In this document: positions 1 through 7,419 of the stretch, piece by piece | Numbering within the stretch: the first letter of the stretch is position 1 | Layout of the letters: each line of letters begins with the position of its first letter | Assembly: GCA_964593065.1 (NCBI GenBank) | Contig: CAZQGO010000011.1 | Span: 1-64,000 of the forward strand | Direction of reading: 5' to 3' | DNA from: CAZQGO01 sp964593065 | GTDB lineage: Bacteria > Oederibacteriota > JAAXVQ01 | Length of the DNA: 64,000 nt | Position numbers and translations under genes: made by a program | The notes under the pieces: generated by a model | The model's input: only the letters and a program-made list of their open reading frames with translations | The model's database searches: none | What the model was told of the DNA's origin: nothing

Positions 1-51
1 AAAGGGCCGGACTTTCTTCTTTCAGAATCACGGGAATATGACGCGGCAAAA

Positions 52-76
52 TAAAAAGCCGCCCGGATGGGCGGCT
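52..76 (-). terminator. Intrinsic terminator after tRNA-Glu
   Basis: A perfect 7-bp GC stem (58-64 with 69-75, loop GGAT) is followed on the minus strand by TTTTTATTTT. It lies 9 nt beyond the encoded CCA of tRNA-Glu and should end the gltX/tRNA transcript. Confidence 0.85.
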
Positions 77-84
77 GTTTATTT

Positions 85-160
85 TGGTAGCGCTACGGGG
101 ATTTGAACCCCGGTCTGATGGCTGAGAACCACCCGTCCTAGGCCCCTAGACGATAGCGCC
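85..160 (-). tRNA. tRNA-Glu (anticodon CTC)
   Basis: The 76-nt minus-strand sequence folds as a full cloverleaf. The acceptor stem is GGCGCTA with TAGCGCT (one G-U pair). The anticodon loop is TTCTCAG, giving CTC and decoding GAG. The T-arm contains GGTTCAAATCC and the 3' CCA is encoded. It is followed by an intrinsic terminator and lies about 350 bp downstream of tRNA-Gln, on the same strand as gltX, the synthetase that charges it. Confidence 0.95.
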
Positions 161-164
161 ATGT

Positions 165-513
165 CGCGAAATACCGCGCGGGGACACGAAAATTCCTTAT
201 CCAGCCCAAAAAACCGAGAGTCGAAAGTCGAGAGTTGACCGAAGTTGAGGTTCTATCCACTCTCTATTTTCGACTCTCAACTTCTCGAAAATTTTCGCTC
301 CGCGAAAATTCTGGCTGCCGGCCCAGGGCTGCGCACCTGTCGCTCCGCTCCCCATGGGGGGAGTTCCCCCTCTGGCGCTCGCCAGAAGCGGATCAACACC
401 CTGGCTCGCGGTCACCCCCCGAGTATCCGGGGAGTATCCTCCCCGGCCCCCTCGGGTTCGAGCCGCCGCGCGGTTCAGCGTCAAGCTGCCGCCGTTCCCG
501 CGATATGGTTATC
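165..513. other. Non-coding spacer between two tRNAs with repeats and a copied tRNA-Gln 3' end
   Basis: No convincing gene is present. The stretch holds an 11-bp inverted repeat (216-226 with 268-278) built of degenerate 7-nt units of the GAGAGTC/GAAAGTC type. It also has an 8-bp hairpin (290-297 with 303-310) and a 21-nt exact copy (310-330) of the 3' end of tRNA-Gln (512-532). GAGTATCC occurs twice close together near 420-440. Short ORFs here show no family resemblance. It looks like accessory or decayed DNA between tRNA genes. Confidence 0.6.
310..330 (-). repeat. 21-nt direct repeat of the tRNA-Gln 3' end
   Basis: Positions 310-330 are identical to 512-532, which cover part of the T-arm, the 3' acceptor strand, CCA and 2 nt beyond it in tRNA-Gln. 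The similarity stops inside the T-loop, so this copy cannot be a functional tRNA. Duplicated tRNA 3' ends are typical of integrase attachment sites, but only 181 bp separate the copies and no integrase is visible. Confidence 0.7.
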
Positions 514-589
514 TGGCTGCCGGCCCAGGGCTCGAACCTGGAACTTCCTGATCCAGAGTCAGGCGCTCTACCAATTGAACTAGCCGGCA
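514..589 (-). tRNA. tRNA-Gln (anticodon CTG)
   Basis: The 76-nt cloverleaf has acceptor stem TGCCGGC/GCCGGCA (the U1-A72 pair usual for tRNA-Gln), anticodon stem CCTGA/TCAGG with loop CTCTGGA (anticodon CTG, codon CAG), GGTTCGAGCC in the T-arm and an encoded CCA. Its 5' end lies only 7 nt after the gltX stop codon, so it is almost certainly cut out of the gltX transcript. Confidence 0.95.
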
Positions 590-596
590 ATAGTAT

Positions 597-2069
597 TTAA
601 ACGTCTATCCCGACGCTGTGTAAACCCGCGGCCAGGCGCTTGAGCGCGCGCTCCTTGCCCAGCAGCTCCAAAACCTCGAATATCCCCGGGGAATTCACAC
701 GGCCCGTGACCGCGGCCCGCACGGGGTGCGCCAATTCGCCGAATTTAACGCCCTTTTCAGCCACGAAAGCGCGCAGAAAGCACTCCAGGGCCGGCAGAGT
801 GAAGGATTCTAGCATAGACAGTCCTTGGTGTAAAGCCGTAAAAAGTTCCGGATGCTTCCGGGCTTCCTCCAGCTTGGCCCGGGCGTCCGGCTCCAGGGCC
901 ACGTCCTCGCCGAAGAAAAAAGCCGCGGCCTGCGGCAGTTCGGAAAAAAGCCTGATCTTCTCCTTGACCAGCAGGGCCACGCGCCCGGCCCAGGCCAGGG
1001 TTTCGTCGTTTTGCGGCGGGGCCAGCAAGCCGGTCTTCTCGAATTCCCGCAGGGCCCGCTCCAAAAACTCCGGCTCCGCCATTTTCCGGATATAGACGCC
1101 GTTCATCCACTGCAGCTTGGCCGGATCAAAAACGGCGGCATTCTTGCTGACCTTTTTCAAGGAAAATTTTTCTTCGAGTTCCTGCCGGGAAAAAAGCGTG
1201 GTCTTGTCGTCATACGCCCAGCCCAGCAGGGTCAGGTAGTTCACCATGGCTTCGGGCAGGTAGCCCTCCTCCCGGTAGGCTCCCACCGAGGTGGCGCCGT
1301 GACGCTTGGACAAGCGTGTGCGGTCCGCCCCCAGGATCATGGGCACATGGGCGAATTGCGGAAGTGATTCTCCCAGGGCCCGATACAGGCAGATTTGCCG
1401 CGGCGTGTTCGAAATATGGTCGTCGCCCCGGATTACATGCGTGATGCGCATGGACGCGTCGTCCACCACGGCCGCGAAGTTGTAGGTGGGCAGCCCGTTG
1501 GACCGGACGAGCACGAAGTCATCCAGCTGCTGGTTCTCGAAGGAGACTTCCCCGCGAATCAAGTCGGCAAAGGCGGTCAGGCCCTCGGCCGGTATTTTCA
1601 GGCGCACGGTGTGCAATTCGCCGTTGGCCACCCGCTCCCGGGCCTGCGCCAGGGGGAGCGCCCGGCAGGTGCCGTCGTATTTTGGGGTTTGGCCCGCGCG
1701 CAAGGCCTGCTGCCGTTTGTCCTCCAACGTTTCGGGCGGGCAAAAGCAATAATACGCGTGTTCCGCATCGAGCAGGAACTGGATTTTGTCCCGGTACAGC
1801 TCCAGACGCTGGGACTGGAAATAGGGGCCGAAGGCGCCGCCGGTTTCCGGCCCCTCGTCCCAATCCAGGCCCAGCCAGCGCAGGTCGTCCAGGATCATCC
1901 GGACCGAGGCTTCGGTGCTGCGCTCGATGTCCGTATCCTCCAGGCGCAGGATGAACTTGCCCTGCTGGTTTCGGGCGAACAGGAAGTTGAAAAGCGCGGT
2001 CCGCGCCCCCCCGATGTGCAAATGCCCGGTGGGGGAAGGCGCAAAACGAACACGCACGGAATCCTGCAT
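597..2069 (-). CDS. gltX: Glutamyl-tRNA synthetase
   Basis: This class I aminoacyl-tRNA synthetase attaches glutamate to tRNA-Glu in the cytoplasm; in lineages without GlnRS it may also mischarge tRNA-Gln for GatCAB. At 490 aa it has the normal family length. Visible motifs are the N-terminal APSPTG and HIGG (18-21), possible zinc-site cysteines (C108, C110, C135), the IRGDDHISNTPRQ segment (about 213-225) and RLSKR (252-256) as the KMSKS equivalent, followed by the C-terminal anticodon-binding domain. The gene ends 7 nt before tRNA-Gln, and tRNA-Glu lies further downstream. Whether it discriminates the two tRNAs cannot be judged by eye. Confidence 0.97.
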   Translation of the reverse strand: MQDSVRVRFAPSPTGHLHIGGARTALFNFLFARNQQGKFILRLEDTDIERSTEASVRMILDDLRWLGLDWDEGPETGGAFGPYFQSQRLELYRDKIQFLLDAEHAYYCFCPPETLEDKRQQALRAGQTPKYDGTCRALPLAQARERVANGELHTVRLKIPAEGLTAFADLIRGEVSFENQQLDDFVLVRSNGLPTYNFAAVVDDASMRITHVIRGDDHISNTPRQICLYRALGESLPQFAHVPMILGADRTRLSKRHGATSVGAYREEGYLPEAMVNYLTLLGWAYDDKTTLFSRQELEEKFSLKKVSKNAAVFDPAKLQWMNGVYIRKMAEPEFLERALREFEKTGLLAPPQNDETLAWAGRVALLVKEKIRLFSELPQAAAFFFGEDVALEPDARAKLEEARKHPELFTALHQGLSMLESFTLPALECFLRAFVAEKGVKFGELAHPVRAAVTGRVNSPGIFEVLELLGKERALKRLAAGLHSVGIDV

Positions 2070-2198
2070 CGGGCCTCCAGGTCAAACTGAATTATCGTTT
2101 CGGGGATGGTTGAAAATCCCGCTGGCCGAACCCTGAGTCGGCACGGCAGGAGGAAAGGCGGAGACCTTGCGGGCGGCCTGCCGGGTGCGCCCCCGGTC

Positions 2199-2582
2199 TC
2201 ATTTCTTGGGCCGATTGGGGTCGAATTTCAGCTCCGGTTCAATGCGCTCCAGGCCCATGTCGCAGTTGCCTTTGAAAATGACGCCTTCGGCGATGACCAG
2301 GCGCTGGGTCTTGATGTCGCCCTGCAGCTGGCCGCTGGGCGTGATTTCCAGGCGTTTGCTGCTGGACACATTGCCGGTTACCTTGCCGGACAGCAGTACG
2401 TTTTTCGCGGAAATATTGCCCTTGACCAGGCCTTTGTCACCGACGATCACGCCTTCCTCGCTGGCGACGTTGCCTTCGATCTTGCCGTCGATGCGAATCG
2501 TACCCTTGCAGGTGATTTGTCCCTTGAAATCCGAACCCACGCCGAGAATCGTTTCGATGCCGCCGATTTTATTTTCCGACAT
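2199..2582 (-). CDS. Bactofilin
   Basis: Bactofilins are polymer-forming cytoskeletal proteins with a right-handed beta-helix core (DUF583). The 127-aa product shows the characteristic repeating pattern (IDGKIEGNV, VKGNISAKN, VTGNVSS, LQGDIKTQRL) through residues 20-110, with short polar tails and no signal peptide or membrane helix. It starts 15 nt after an M23 peptidase gene, matching the known pairing of bactofilins with LytM peptidases in cell-shape modules (CcmA with Csd1 in Helicobacter). Proximity to parAB recalls the Myxococcus bactofilin-ParABS link. The role here is inferred from family and context. Confidence 0.93.
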   Translation of the reverse strand: MSENKIGGIETILGVGSDFKGQITCKGTIRIDGKIEGNVASEEGVIVGDKGLVKGNISAKNVLLSGKVTGNVSSSKRLEITPSGQLQGDIKTQRLVIAEGVIFKGNCDMGLERIEPELKFDPNRPKK

Positions 2583-2597
2583 GTACGGTCTCCGGGT

Positions 2598-3506
2598 TTA
2601 TTGTTTGAGGTATTTCAAGGGATTCACGGGAACGCCGTTGATCCGGATTTCGTAGTGCAGGTGCGGGGCGGTGGAGCGGCCGGTGTTGCCCAGGAAGCCG
2701 ATGACCTGGCCGCGCTTGACCCGCTGGCCGATGTTGACCAGCAACCGGTCCAGGTGACCGAAGCGGGTGGAAACCCCATAGCCATGGTCGAGGAGAATGA
2801 GCCTGCCGTAGCTTCCCTGCCAGCCGGCGAAAATCACGATGCCGTCCGCCGGGGCTTTGATCGAGCTGCCGATTTCATTGGCGATGTCGATGCCCTGGTG
2901 GAACGCCGAACCGAAGTAGAAGGAGGTGCGGGGCCCGAAACGGGAGGTAATCCAGCCTCGGACCGGCCACTCGGTGGGCGTCGAGGCCATGAGCGAGCGC
3001 TGGGCCGTCACGTATTCCTTCAGCTCGCGGTAGCTCTCCATCCTGACCCTGGCGCTCTGGCGGAGGAAATCCAGGGTGTCGTCGAATTCGCGCGTGGTCA
3101 GCGTGCCCCGGCTGCTTAGAGTCTGCATCAGGCGGGTCTGGTCGGCCAGAGTCGGGCCGCCTTCCCCGGTGTACGCCACCAGGGCGCTCTTGCTTTTCAT
3201 TTTCAGCATGGCCCGCAATTCCTCTTCGATTTTCGCCACGCGCATGAATGCCTGGTGGGTTTTCGAGAGCTCCTGGACAAAATACGCATTCTTTTCCGAA
3301 AGGCGGATATTGGAACGCTTGGTCAGGTTATAGTCAATGTTGCGGGTCAGGACAAAGGAGGAGATCCCAATGGTGGCCAGCCATAAAATGCCAGCAAAAA
3401 CAAGCATTTTCCCGGATAAACGCAGCGAGTAGGTCTTGGCCGCATTATGCGGGATCAGCATAAGCGTTACATGATTGTCTTTTTCTTTCTTTATCCGGGT
3501 GGCCAT
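2598..3506 (-). CDS. M23 (LytM) family peptidoglycan endopeptidase, membrane-anchored
   Basis: The 302-aa protein has a short basic cytoplasmic tail, one transmembrane helix (about 34-54), a helical periplasmic region and a C-terminal LytM domain (about 178-300). All zinc/catalytic residues appear intact: HxxxD (H203, D207), H251 and HLH (282-284). An active D,D-endopeptidase cutting peptide cross-links is therefore expected, unlike the degenerate LytM protein at 32965-34215. It is the first gene of a two-gene unit with bactofilin, behind an AT-rich promoter, and has a GAGGAAA ribosome site. Confidence 0.93.
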   Translation of the reverse strand: MATRIKKEKDNHVTLMLIPHNAAKTYSLRLSGKMLVFAGILWLATIGISSFVLTRNIDYNLTKRSNIRLSEKNAYFVQELSKTHQAFMRVAKIEEELRAMLKMKSKSALVAYTGEGGPTLADQTRLMQTLSSRGTLTTREFDDTLDFLRQSARVRMESYRELKEYVTAQRSLMASTPTEWPVRGWITSRFGPRTSFYFGSAFHQGIDIANEIGSSIKAPADGIVIFAGWQGSYGRLILLDHGYGVSTRFGHLDRLLVNIGQRVKRGQVIGFLGNTGRSTAPHLHYEIRINGVPVNPLKYLKQ

Positions 3507-3559
3507 GGCTTTCCTCTATCCAAATAATATGCACCGAGGAAATTTTCGTGTCTATAATA

Positions 3560-3588
3560 AGTTTATACTAATTGTTATAATCGGTCAA
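3560..3588 (-). promoter_or_regulatory. Sigma-70-type promoter for the M23/bactofilin unit
   Basis: TTGACC (3583-3588), 17-bp spacer and TAAACT (3560-3565) on the minus strand. They sit in a markedly AT-rich island (about 3520-3610) between parB and the M23 gene, about 55 nt before its start codon. Confidence 0.6.
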
Positions 3589-3616
3589 CTATTTTGTTAA
3601 TCTTTTTTGGTGGTTT

Positions 3617-4474
3617 TTAACTAAGTAATTCCACGATTCTGCCCAGATCTTCGAGGGAGTAATATTCGATTTCTATCTTGCCTTTCTGGCCTCCGCGGGG
3701 AAGGACGCGAACCTTGGTGCCAAGCTTGCGTTTTAAGGTGTCCTCAAGGTCGCGAACATGGGGATCCTTGATTTCCGCCTTAGGCCCCTTGCCTTTCTTG
3801 ACTTTGGAACTCATGCCCTGGGACAGGCGCTCGGCCTCGCGCACGTTGAGCTTGTCCCGCATTATTTTTTCAGCCAAGGAAACCATGGCCTTCTCGCTTT
3901 CCAAGGCGAGAATGGCGCGGGCGTGCCCTTCGCTTAAGCGCCCGGTTTCCACCCACTCCAGGACCCGTTCGGGCAACTTGAGCAAGCGCAAGGTATTCGC
4001 CACCGAGGAACGGTCTTTCCCGACCTTCTTGGCCATATCCTCCTGGGTCAGATTGAACTGGGCTGAAAGCTGGTGGTAGGCGCGGGCTTCTTCCACGGGA
4101 TTCAGGTCGGTCCGCTGGATGTTTTCCACCAGAGCCATCTCCAGGCTGTCCTGGTCGCTGACTTCCCGGACCACGGCCGGGATTTGCGCCAATCCGGCCA
4201 ACTTGGCCGCCCGCAGCCGGCGTTCTCCGGCCACAAGTTCAAACCCGCCGCCGGCGCGGGGCCGCACGATGACCGGCTGCACCAGGCCCTTCTCCCGAAT
4301 GGAGGCCGTGAGCTCTTCGAGTTCGCGGGGGGCGAAATCCCGCCGGGGTTGAAAAGGGTTCGGAGCAATGGCCTCGATCGGCAGCTCATGCTTTGGCAGA
4401 GGCGTAGACGAGTCGAAATCCTGGTCCACCGGAATCAATGCATCCAGCCCTTTGCCCAGCGCTTGTCTGGCCAT
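3617..4474 (-). CDS. parB: Chromosome partitioning protein ParB
   Basis: ParB is a CTP-dependent clamp that loads at parS sites near the origin and works with ParA in chromosome segregation. The 285-aa protein has the ParB/Srx N-terminal domain with the CTP-binding motif AGERRLRAAKLA (about 81-92) and ENIQRTDLNPVEEA, a helix-turn-helix DNA-binding domain (LTQEDMAKKVGKDRSSVAN, about 141-160), a basic linker and a C-terminal dimerisation domain. The start MARQALGKGLDALI is typical of the family. parA lies 66 nt upstream. No parS-like palindrome was noticed. Confidence 0.96.
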   Translation of the reverse strand: MARQALGKGLDALIPVDQDFDSSTPLPKHELPIEAIAPNPFQPRRDFAPRELEELTASIREKGLVQPVIVRPRAGGGFELVAGERRLRAAKLAGLAQIPAVVREVSDQDSLEMALVENIQRTDLNPVEEARAYHQLSAQFNLTQEDMAKKVGKDRSSVANTLRLLKLPERVLEWVETGRLSEGHARAILALESEKAMVSLAEKIMRDKLNVREAERLSQGMSSKVKKGKGPKAEIKDPHVRDLEDTLKRKLGTKVRVLPRGGQKGKIEIEYYSLEDLGRIVELLS

Positions 4475-4540
4475 TCGGTTTGCACCCCTTTGGAATGAAA
4501 AATGGACAACGCCTGCCGTCTTGCTCCCGCCGCGCCGCGT

Positions 4541-5404
4541 TTAGGTTGCGGTTCCCTCGACCTGCGCCCCCTGACCGGCCCCCAAACCCAGATTCGCCGC
4601 ACCCGAGGCGGCCGCGGCGTGCCGCTGCAGAAGTTCTTCCGCCAACTTCTGGTAGGCCACGGCCCCGGCCGAACGTTCATCATAGGTGCTGATGGGTTTT
4701 CCAAAACTGGGCGCCTCGGAAAGTTTGATGTTGCGGGGAATAATGGCGTTGAAGACCTTGCTCTGAAAGCGCTTCTTGATCTCCTGCATGACCTGGACGG
4801 ACAGGTTGGTACGCACATCGCACATGGTCAGCAAAATGCCCTCGATCCGCAAATTGGGGTTCAGGCCGTTTTTGACCAAAATAATGGTCCGCAGCAACTG
4901 GCCGACTCCGTCCAAGGCGTAGAACTCGCATTGAATGGGAATCATGACGGTTTCGGCCGCAGTCAGGGTGTTGACGGTCAGCAACCCCAGGGACGGAGGA
5001 CAGTCGATGAGAATGTAGTCATAGGCGTCCCGGTAGTCCACCAGTCCCTGGCGAAGACGCGTTTCCCGCGCAATGGTGTTGACGAGCTCGATTTCCGCGC
5101 CGGTCAACTGGATGTTGGCCGGGGCCAGATCGAGGTTTTTCACCTCGGTCTTCACGATGACTTCGCCCAAGGGCTTGCGCCCGATTAAAACGTCGTAAAT
5201 GCTCGCCGTGAGTTTTTCCTTGTCGATGCCCAAGCCGACGGTGGAGTTCCCCTGGGGATCAATATCGATCAGGAGGGTTTTTTTTTCGGCCTGGGCCAGG
5301 TAGGTGGCAAGATTGATGGCGGTGGTGGTCTTGCCGACGCCACCCTTCTGATTCGCAATCGCAATGACCTTGCCCATAGCCTCTAGCAGTTGCCCGTCTT
5401 TCAT
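4541..5404 (-). CDS. parA: Chromosome partitioning ATPase ParA (Soj)
   Basis: This deviant-Walker P-loop ATPase binds DNA non-specifically and pulls ParB-parS complexes. With the start chosen at 5404 (GAGGAG 7 nt upstream) it is 287 aa and has KGGVGKTT (20-27), DIDPQGN and DCPPSLG. A longer reading frame back to 5575 is open but has no family similarity and would run deep into the comM upstream region, so it is rejected. The gene heads a parA-parB unit divergent from comM. Confidence 0.96.
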   Translation of the reverse strand: MKDGQLLEAMGKVIAIANQKGGVGKTTTAINLATYLAQAEKKTLLIDIDPQGNSTVGLGIDKEKLTASIYDVLIGRKPLGEVIVKTEVKNLDLAPANIQLTGAEIELVNTIARETRLRQGLVDYRDAYDYILIDCPPSLGLLTVNTLTAAETVMIPIQCEFYALDGVGQLLRTIILVKNGLNPNLRIEGILLTMCDVRTNLSVQVMQEIKKRFQSKVFNAIIPRNIKLSEAPSFGKPISTYDERSAGAVAYQKLAEELLQRHAAAASGAANLGLGAGQGAQVEGTAT

Positions 5405-5656
5405 TTTGCTCCTCGTGGAAACTTGAATTTTGGCATAATCCGCAAACCTTGTAAAGTGAAAAAACCCGGGCCCCATGGAGCCGATTCCGCTGCAAAACGG
5501 GAAGACCGCCGCCGGGCGCTCCGGGACGCCCGCCGCGGGCAGGCATGGCGCGCGTGCCGCCGTCAGCGCATGCATGCCGGAAGGAGAGTGATTTTTCGCA
5601 ACTTCTCCCCCGCCTTCCGCGTCTCAATAATAGCATCCGCCGGGGAAGGAGGCCCG

Positions 5657-7213
5657 ATGTTTTCCCAAGCCAGCAGCAGCGCCCTCTGGGGCATTGCCGC
5701 CCGTCCGGTCCAGGTCGAGGTGGATGTCAGTCTGGGCCTGCCCAGTTTTTGCATCGTGGGCCTGCCGGACGCGGCGGTGAAGGAAAGCCGGGACCGGGTT
5801 GTCGCCGCATTAAAGAACTCCGAGTTCGAAATCCCGCCGCGGCGGATCACGGTGAACTTGGCCCCGGCGCACCTGCGCAAGGAAGGCGCTGCCTACGACC
5901 TTCCCATCGCCCTGGCTCTGCTGGCCGCCACGGGCCAGCTCGAAAGCGCGGCTCTCGCCGGGCACCTCCTGCTGGGCGAATTGTCCTTGGACGGGCGCCT
6001 GTGCCCCGTGCGGGGGGTGTTGTCCCTGGTCACGGCCGCTCCGGCCTGCGGTCTGGCCAAGGTCGTCCTGCCGGCGGCCAACGCGGCCGAGGCTTCCATC
6101 CTGCAGGACCTCGAAATCCTGCCCATGTCCACGCTGCTCGAAACCGTCGCCTATTTTCGCGGCCGTCTCACACCCCGTCCCCAGGCTTTCGATGCCTCCC
6201 GCCTGTCCGTCCCGCAGGCGCGGGAAGGCGTGGATTTTTCCGACGTACGCGGCCAGGCCCACGCCAAACGGGCCCTGGAAGTGGCCGCCGCGGGCGGGCA
6301 TAACCTTCTGCTCATCGGTCCGCCGGGCGGCGGCAAGACCATGCTGGCCCGGCGCCAGCCGACCATCCTCCCGCCCCTGACGCTGGAAGAATCCCTGGAA
6401 ATCACCCGCATCTACAGCATCTGCGGGCTGCTGACCTCGGAGGCGTCCTTGATCGCCCAGCGTCCGTTCCGTTCCCCGCACCACACGGTCAGCGACGTGG
6501 CCTTGATCGGGGGCGGAACCTTCCCGCGGCCCGGCGAGGTCTCCCTGGCCCATCACGGCGTATTGTTTTTGGATGAACTGCCCGAATTTTCCAAAAACGC
6601 CCTGGAGGTCCTGCGCCAGCCGCTGGAGGAGGCAAGCGTGACCATTGCGCGGGCCTCGGCGGTCATCCGCTATCCGGCCCGGTTCACCCTGCTGGCCGCC
6701 ATGAATCCCTGCCCCTGCGGACATTACACCGATCCCTCCAAGGAATGCACTTGTTCCGCCACCCAAATCCAAAAATACCTGGGAAGGATTTCCGGCCCCC
6801 TGCTGGACCGCATCGACCTGCATTTGGAAGTTCCGGCCGTCAAGTATCAGGACTTGGCGGCCGAGTCGGAACCCGAGTCCTCCGAGGCCATTCGCCAGCG
6901 GGTTCTTGCGGCCCGCGAGCTGCAACGCGTGCGCTTCCGGGGCCAGGCCGGCATCCATCTCAACGCGCACATGGGGCCGAGACTGTTGCGGGAACACTGC
7001 CGCCTCGGTTCCAAGGGGCATGAGTGGCTGCGCACGGCCATCGACCGTCTGGGCCTGTCCGCCCGCGCTTACCACCGCGTTCTCAAGGTCTCGCGCACGA
7101 TCGCGGATTTGGCGGGTGCGGAGGCGATCGCCCCCGAACATGTGCGGGAAGCCATCCAGTATCGCAGTCTGGACCGGCGATTTTGGGGCAAACTGGCCAT
7201 GGTCCAGGCCTAG
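5657..7213 (+). CDS. comM: YifB/ComM family Mg-chelatase-like AAA+ ATPase
   Basis: The 518-aa protein has the ComM architecture: an N-terminal Lon-protease-like fold (about 1-165), a Mg-chelatase AAA+ core with Walker A GPPGGGKT (221-228) and Walker B LFLDELPEF, a Cys cluster (NPCPCGHYTDPSKECTC) and a C-terminal Mg-chelatase segment. ComM proteins are hexameric helicases that promote branch migration during natural transformation; in non-competent bacteria their role is unclear. The start at 5657 has AAGGAGG upstream; upstream in-frame codons give a non-homologous extension. It is divergent from parA. Confidence 0.95.
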   Translation: MFSQASSSALWGIAARPVQVEVDVSLGLPSFCIVGLPDAAVKESRDRVVAALKNSEFEIPPRRITVNLAPAHLRKEGAAYDLPIALALLAATGQLESAALAGHLLLGELSLDGRLCPVRGVLSLVTAAPACGLAKVVLPAANAAEASILQDLEILPMSTLLETVAYFRGRLTPRPQAFDASRLSVPQAREGVDFSDVRGQAHAKRALEVAAAGGHNLLLIGPPGGGKTMLARRQPTILPPLTLEESLEITRIYSICGLLTSEASLIAQRPFRSPHHTVSDVALIGGGTFPRPGEVSLAHHGVLFLDELPEFSKNALEVLRQPLEEASVTIARASAVIRYPARFTLLAAMNPCPCGHYTDPSKECTCSATQIQKYLGRISGPLLDRIDLHLEVPAVKYQDLAAESEPESSEAIRQRVLAARELQRVRFRGQAGIHLNAHMGPRLLREHCRLGSKGHEWLRTAIDRLGLSARAYHRVLKVSRTIADLAGAEAIAPEHVREAIQYRSLDRRFWGKLAMVQA

Positions 7214-7258
7214 CCGGCCCGCTGGTCTCTGCCGTGATTCCCGGGGCGACATTTAGCA

Positions 7259-7287
7259 TTGACACCCCCATCCGACTTCCTTATTAT
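7259..7287 (+). promoter_or_regulatory. Strong sigma-70 promoter
   Basis: TTGACA (7259-7264), 17-bp spacer, TATTAT (7282-7287). It lies in the 206-bp gap after comM and would give a leader of about 125 nt before the O-antigen-ligase-like gene. Confidence 0.8.
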
Positions 7288-7419
7288 AAAGAAACTTTTC
7301 CCTTTACCGTCTGCCGATTGGGATGTTGGCAGCCGCCCCGGGGCAAACCTTAAGGGAGGCGGCTTTCCCTTCCACCCCTGGGCAGGCAAGATTCCCTGTT
7401 GCCGGGAGGTGCGCACGCG

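Noticed and set aside
165..600. Small proteins overlapping the tRNA-Gln region on both strands
   Set aside because: They overlap RNA genes, lack ribosome sites and show no family motifs.
5405..5575. N-terminal extension of ParA
   Set aside because: The frame is open but has no similarity to ParA; a good ribosome site and the family N-terminus are at 5404.
5405..5656. parS site or strong promoter between parA and comM
   Set aside because: No TGTTTCACGTGAAACA-like palindrome and no convincing -35/-10 pair was seen.
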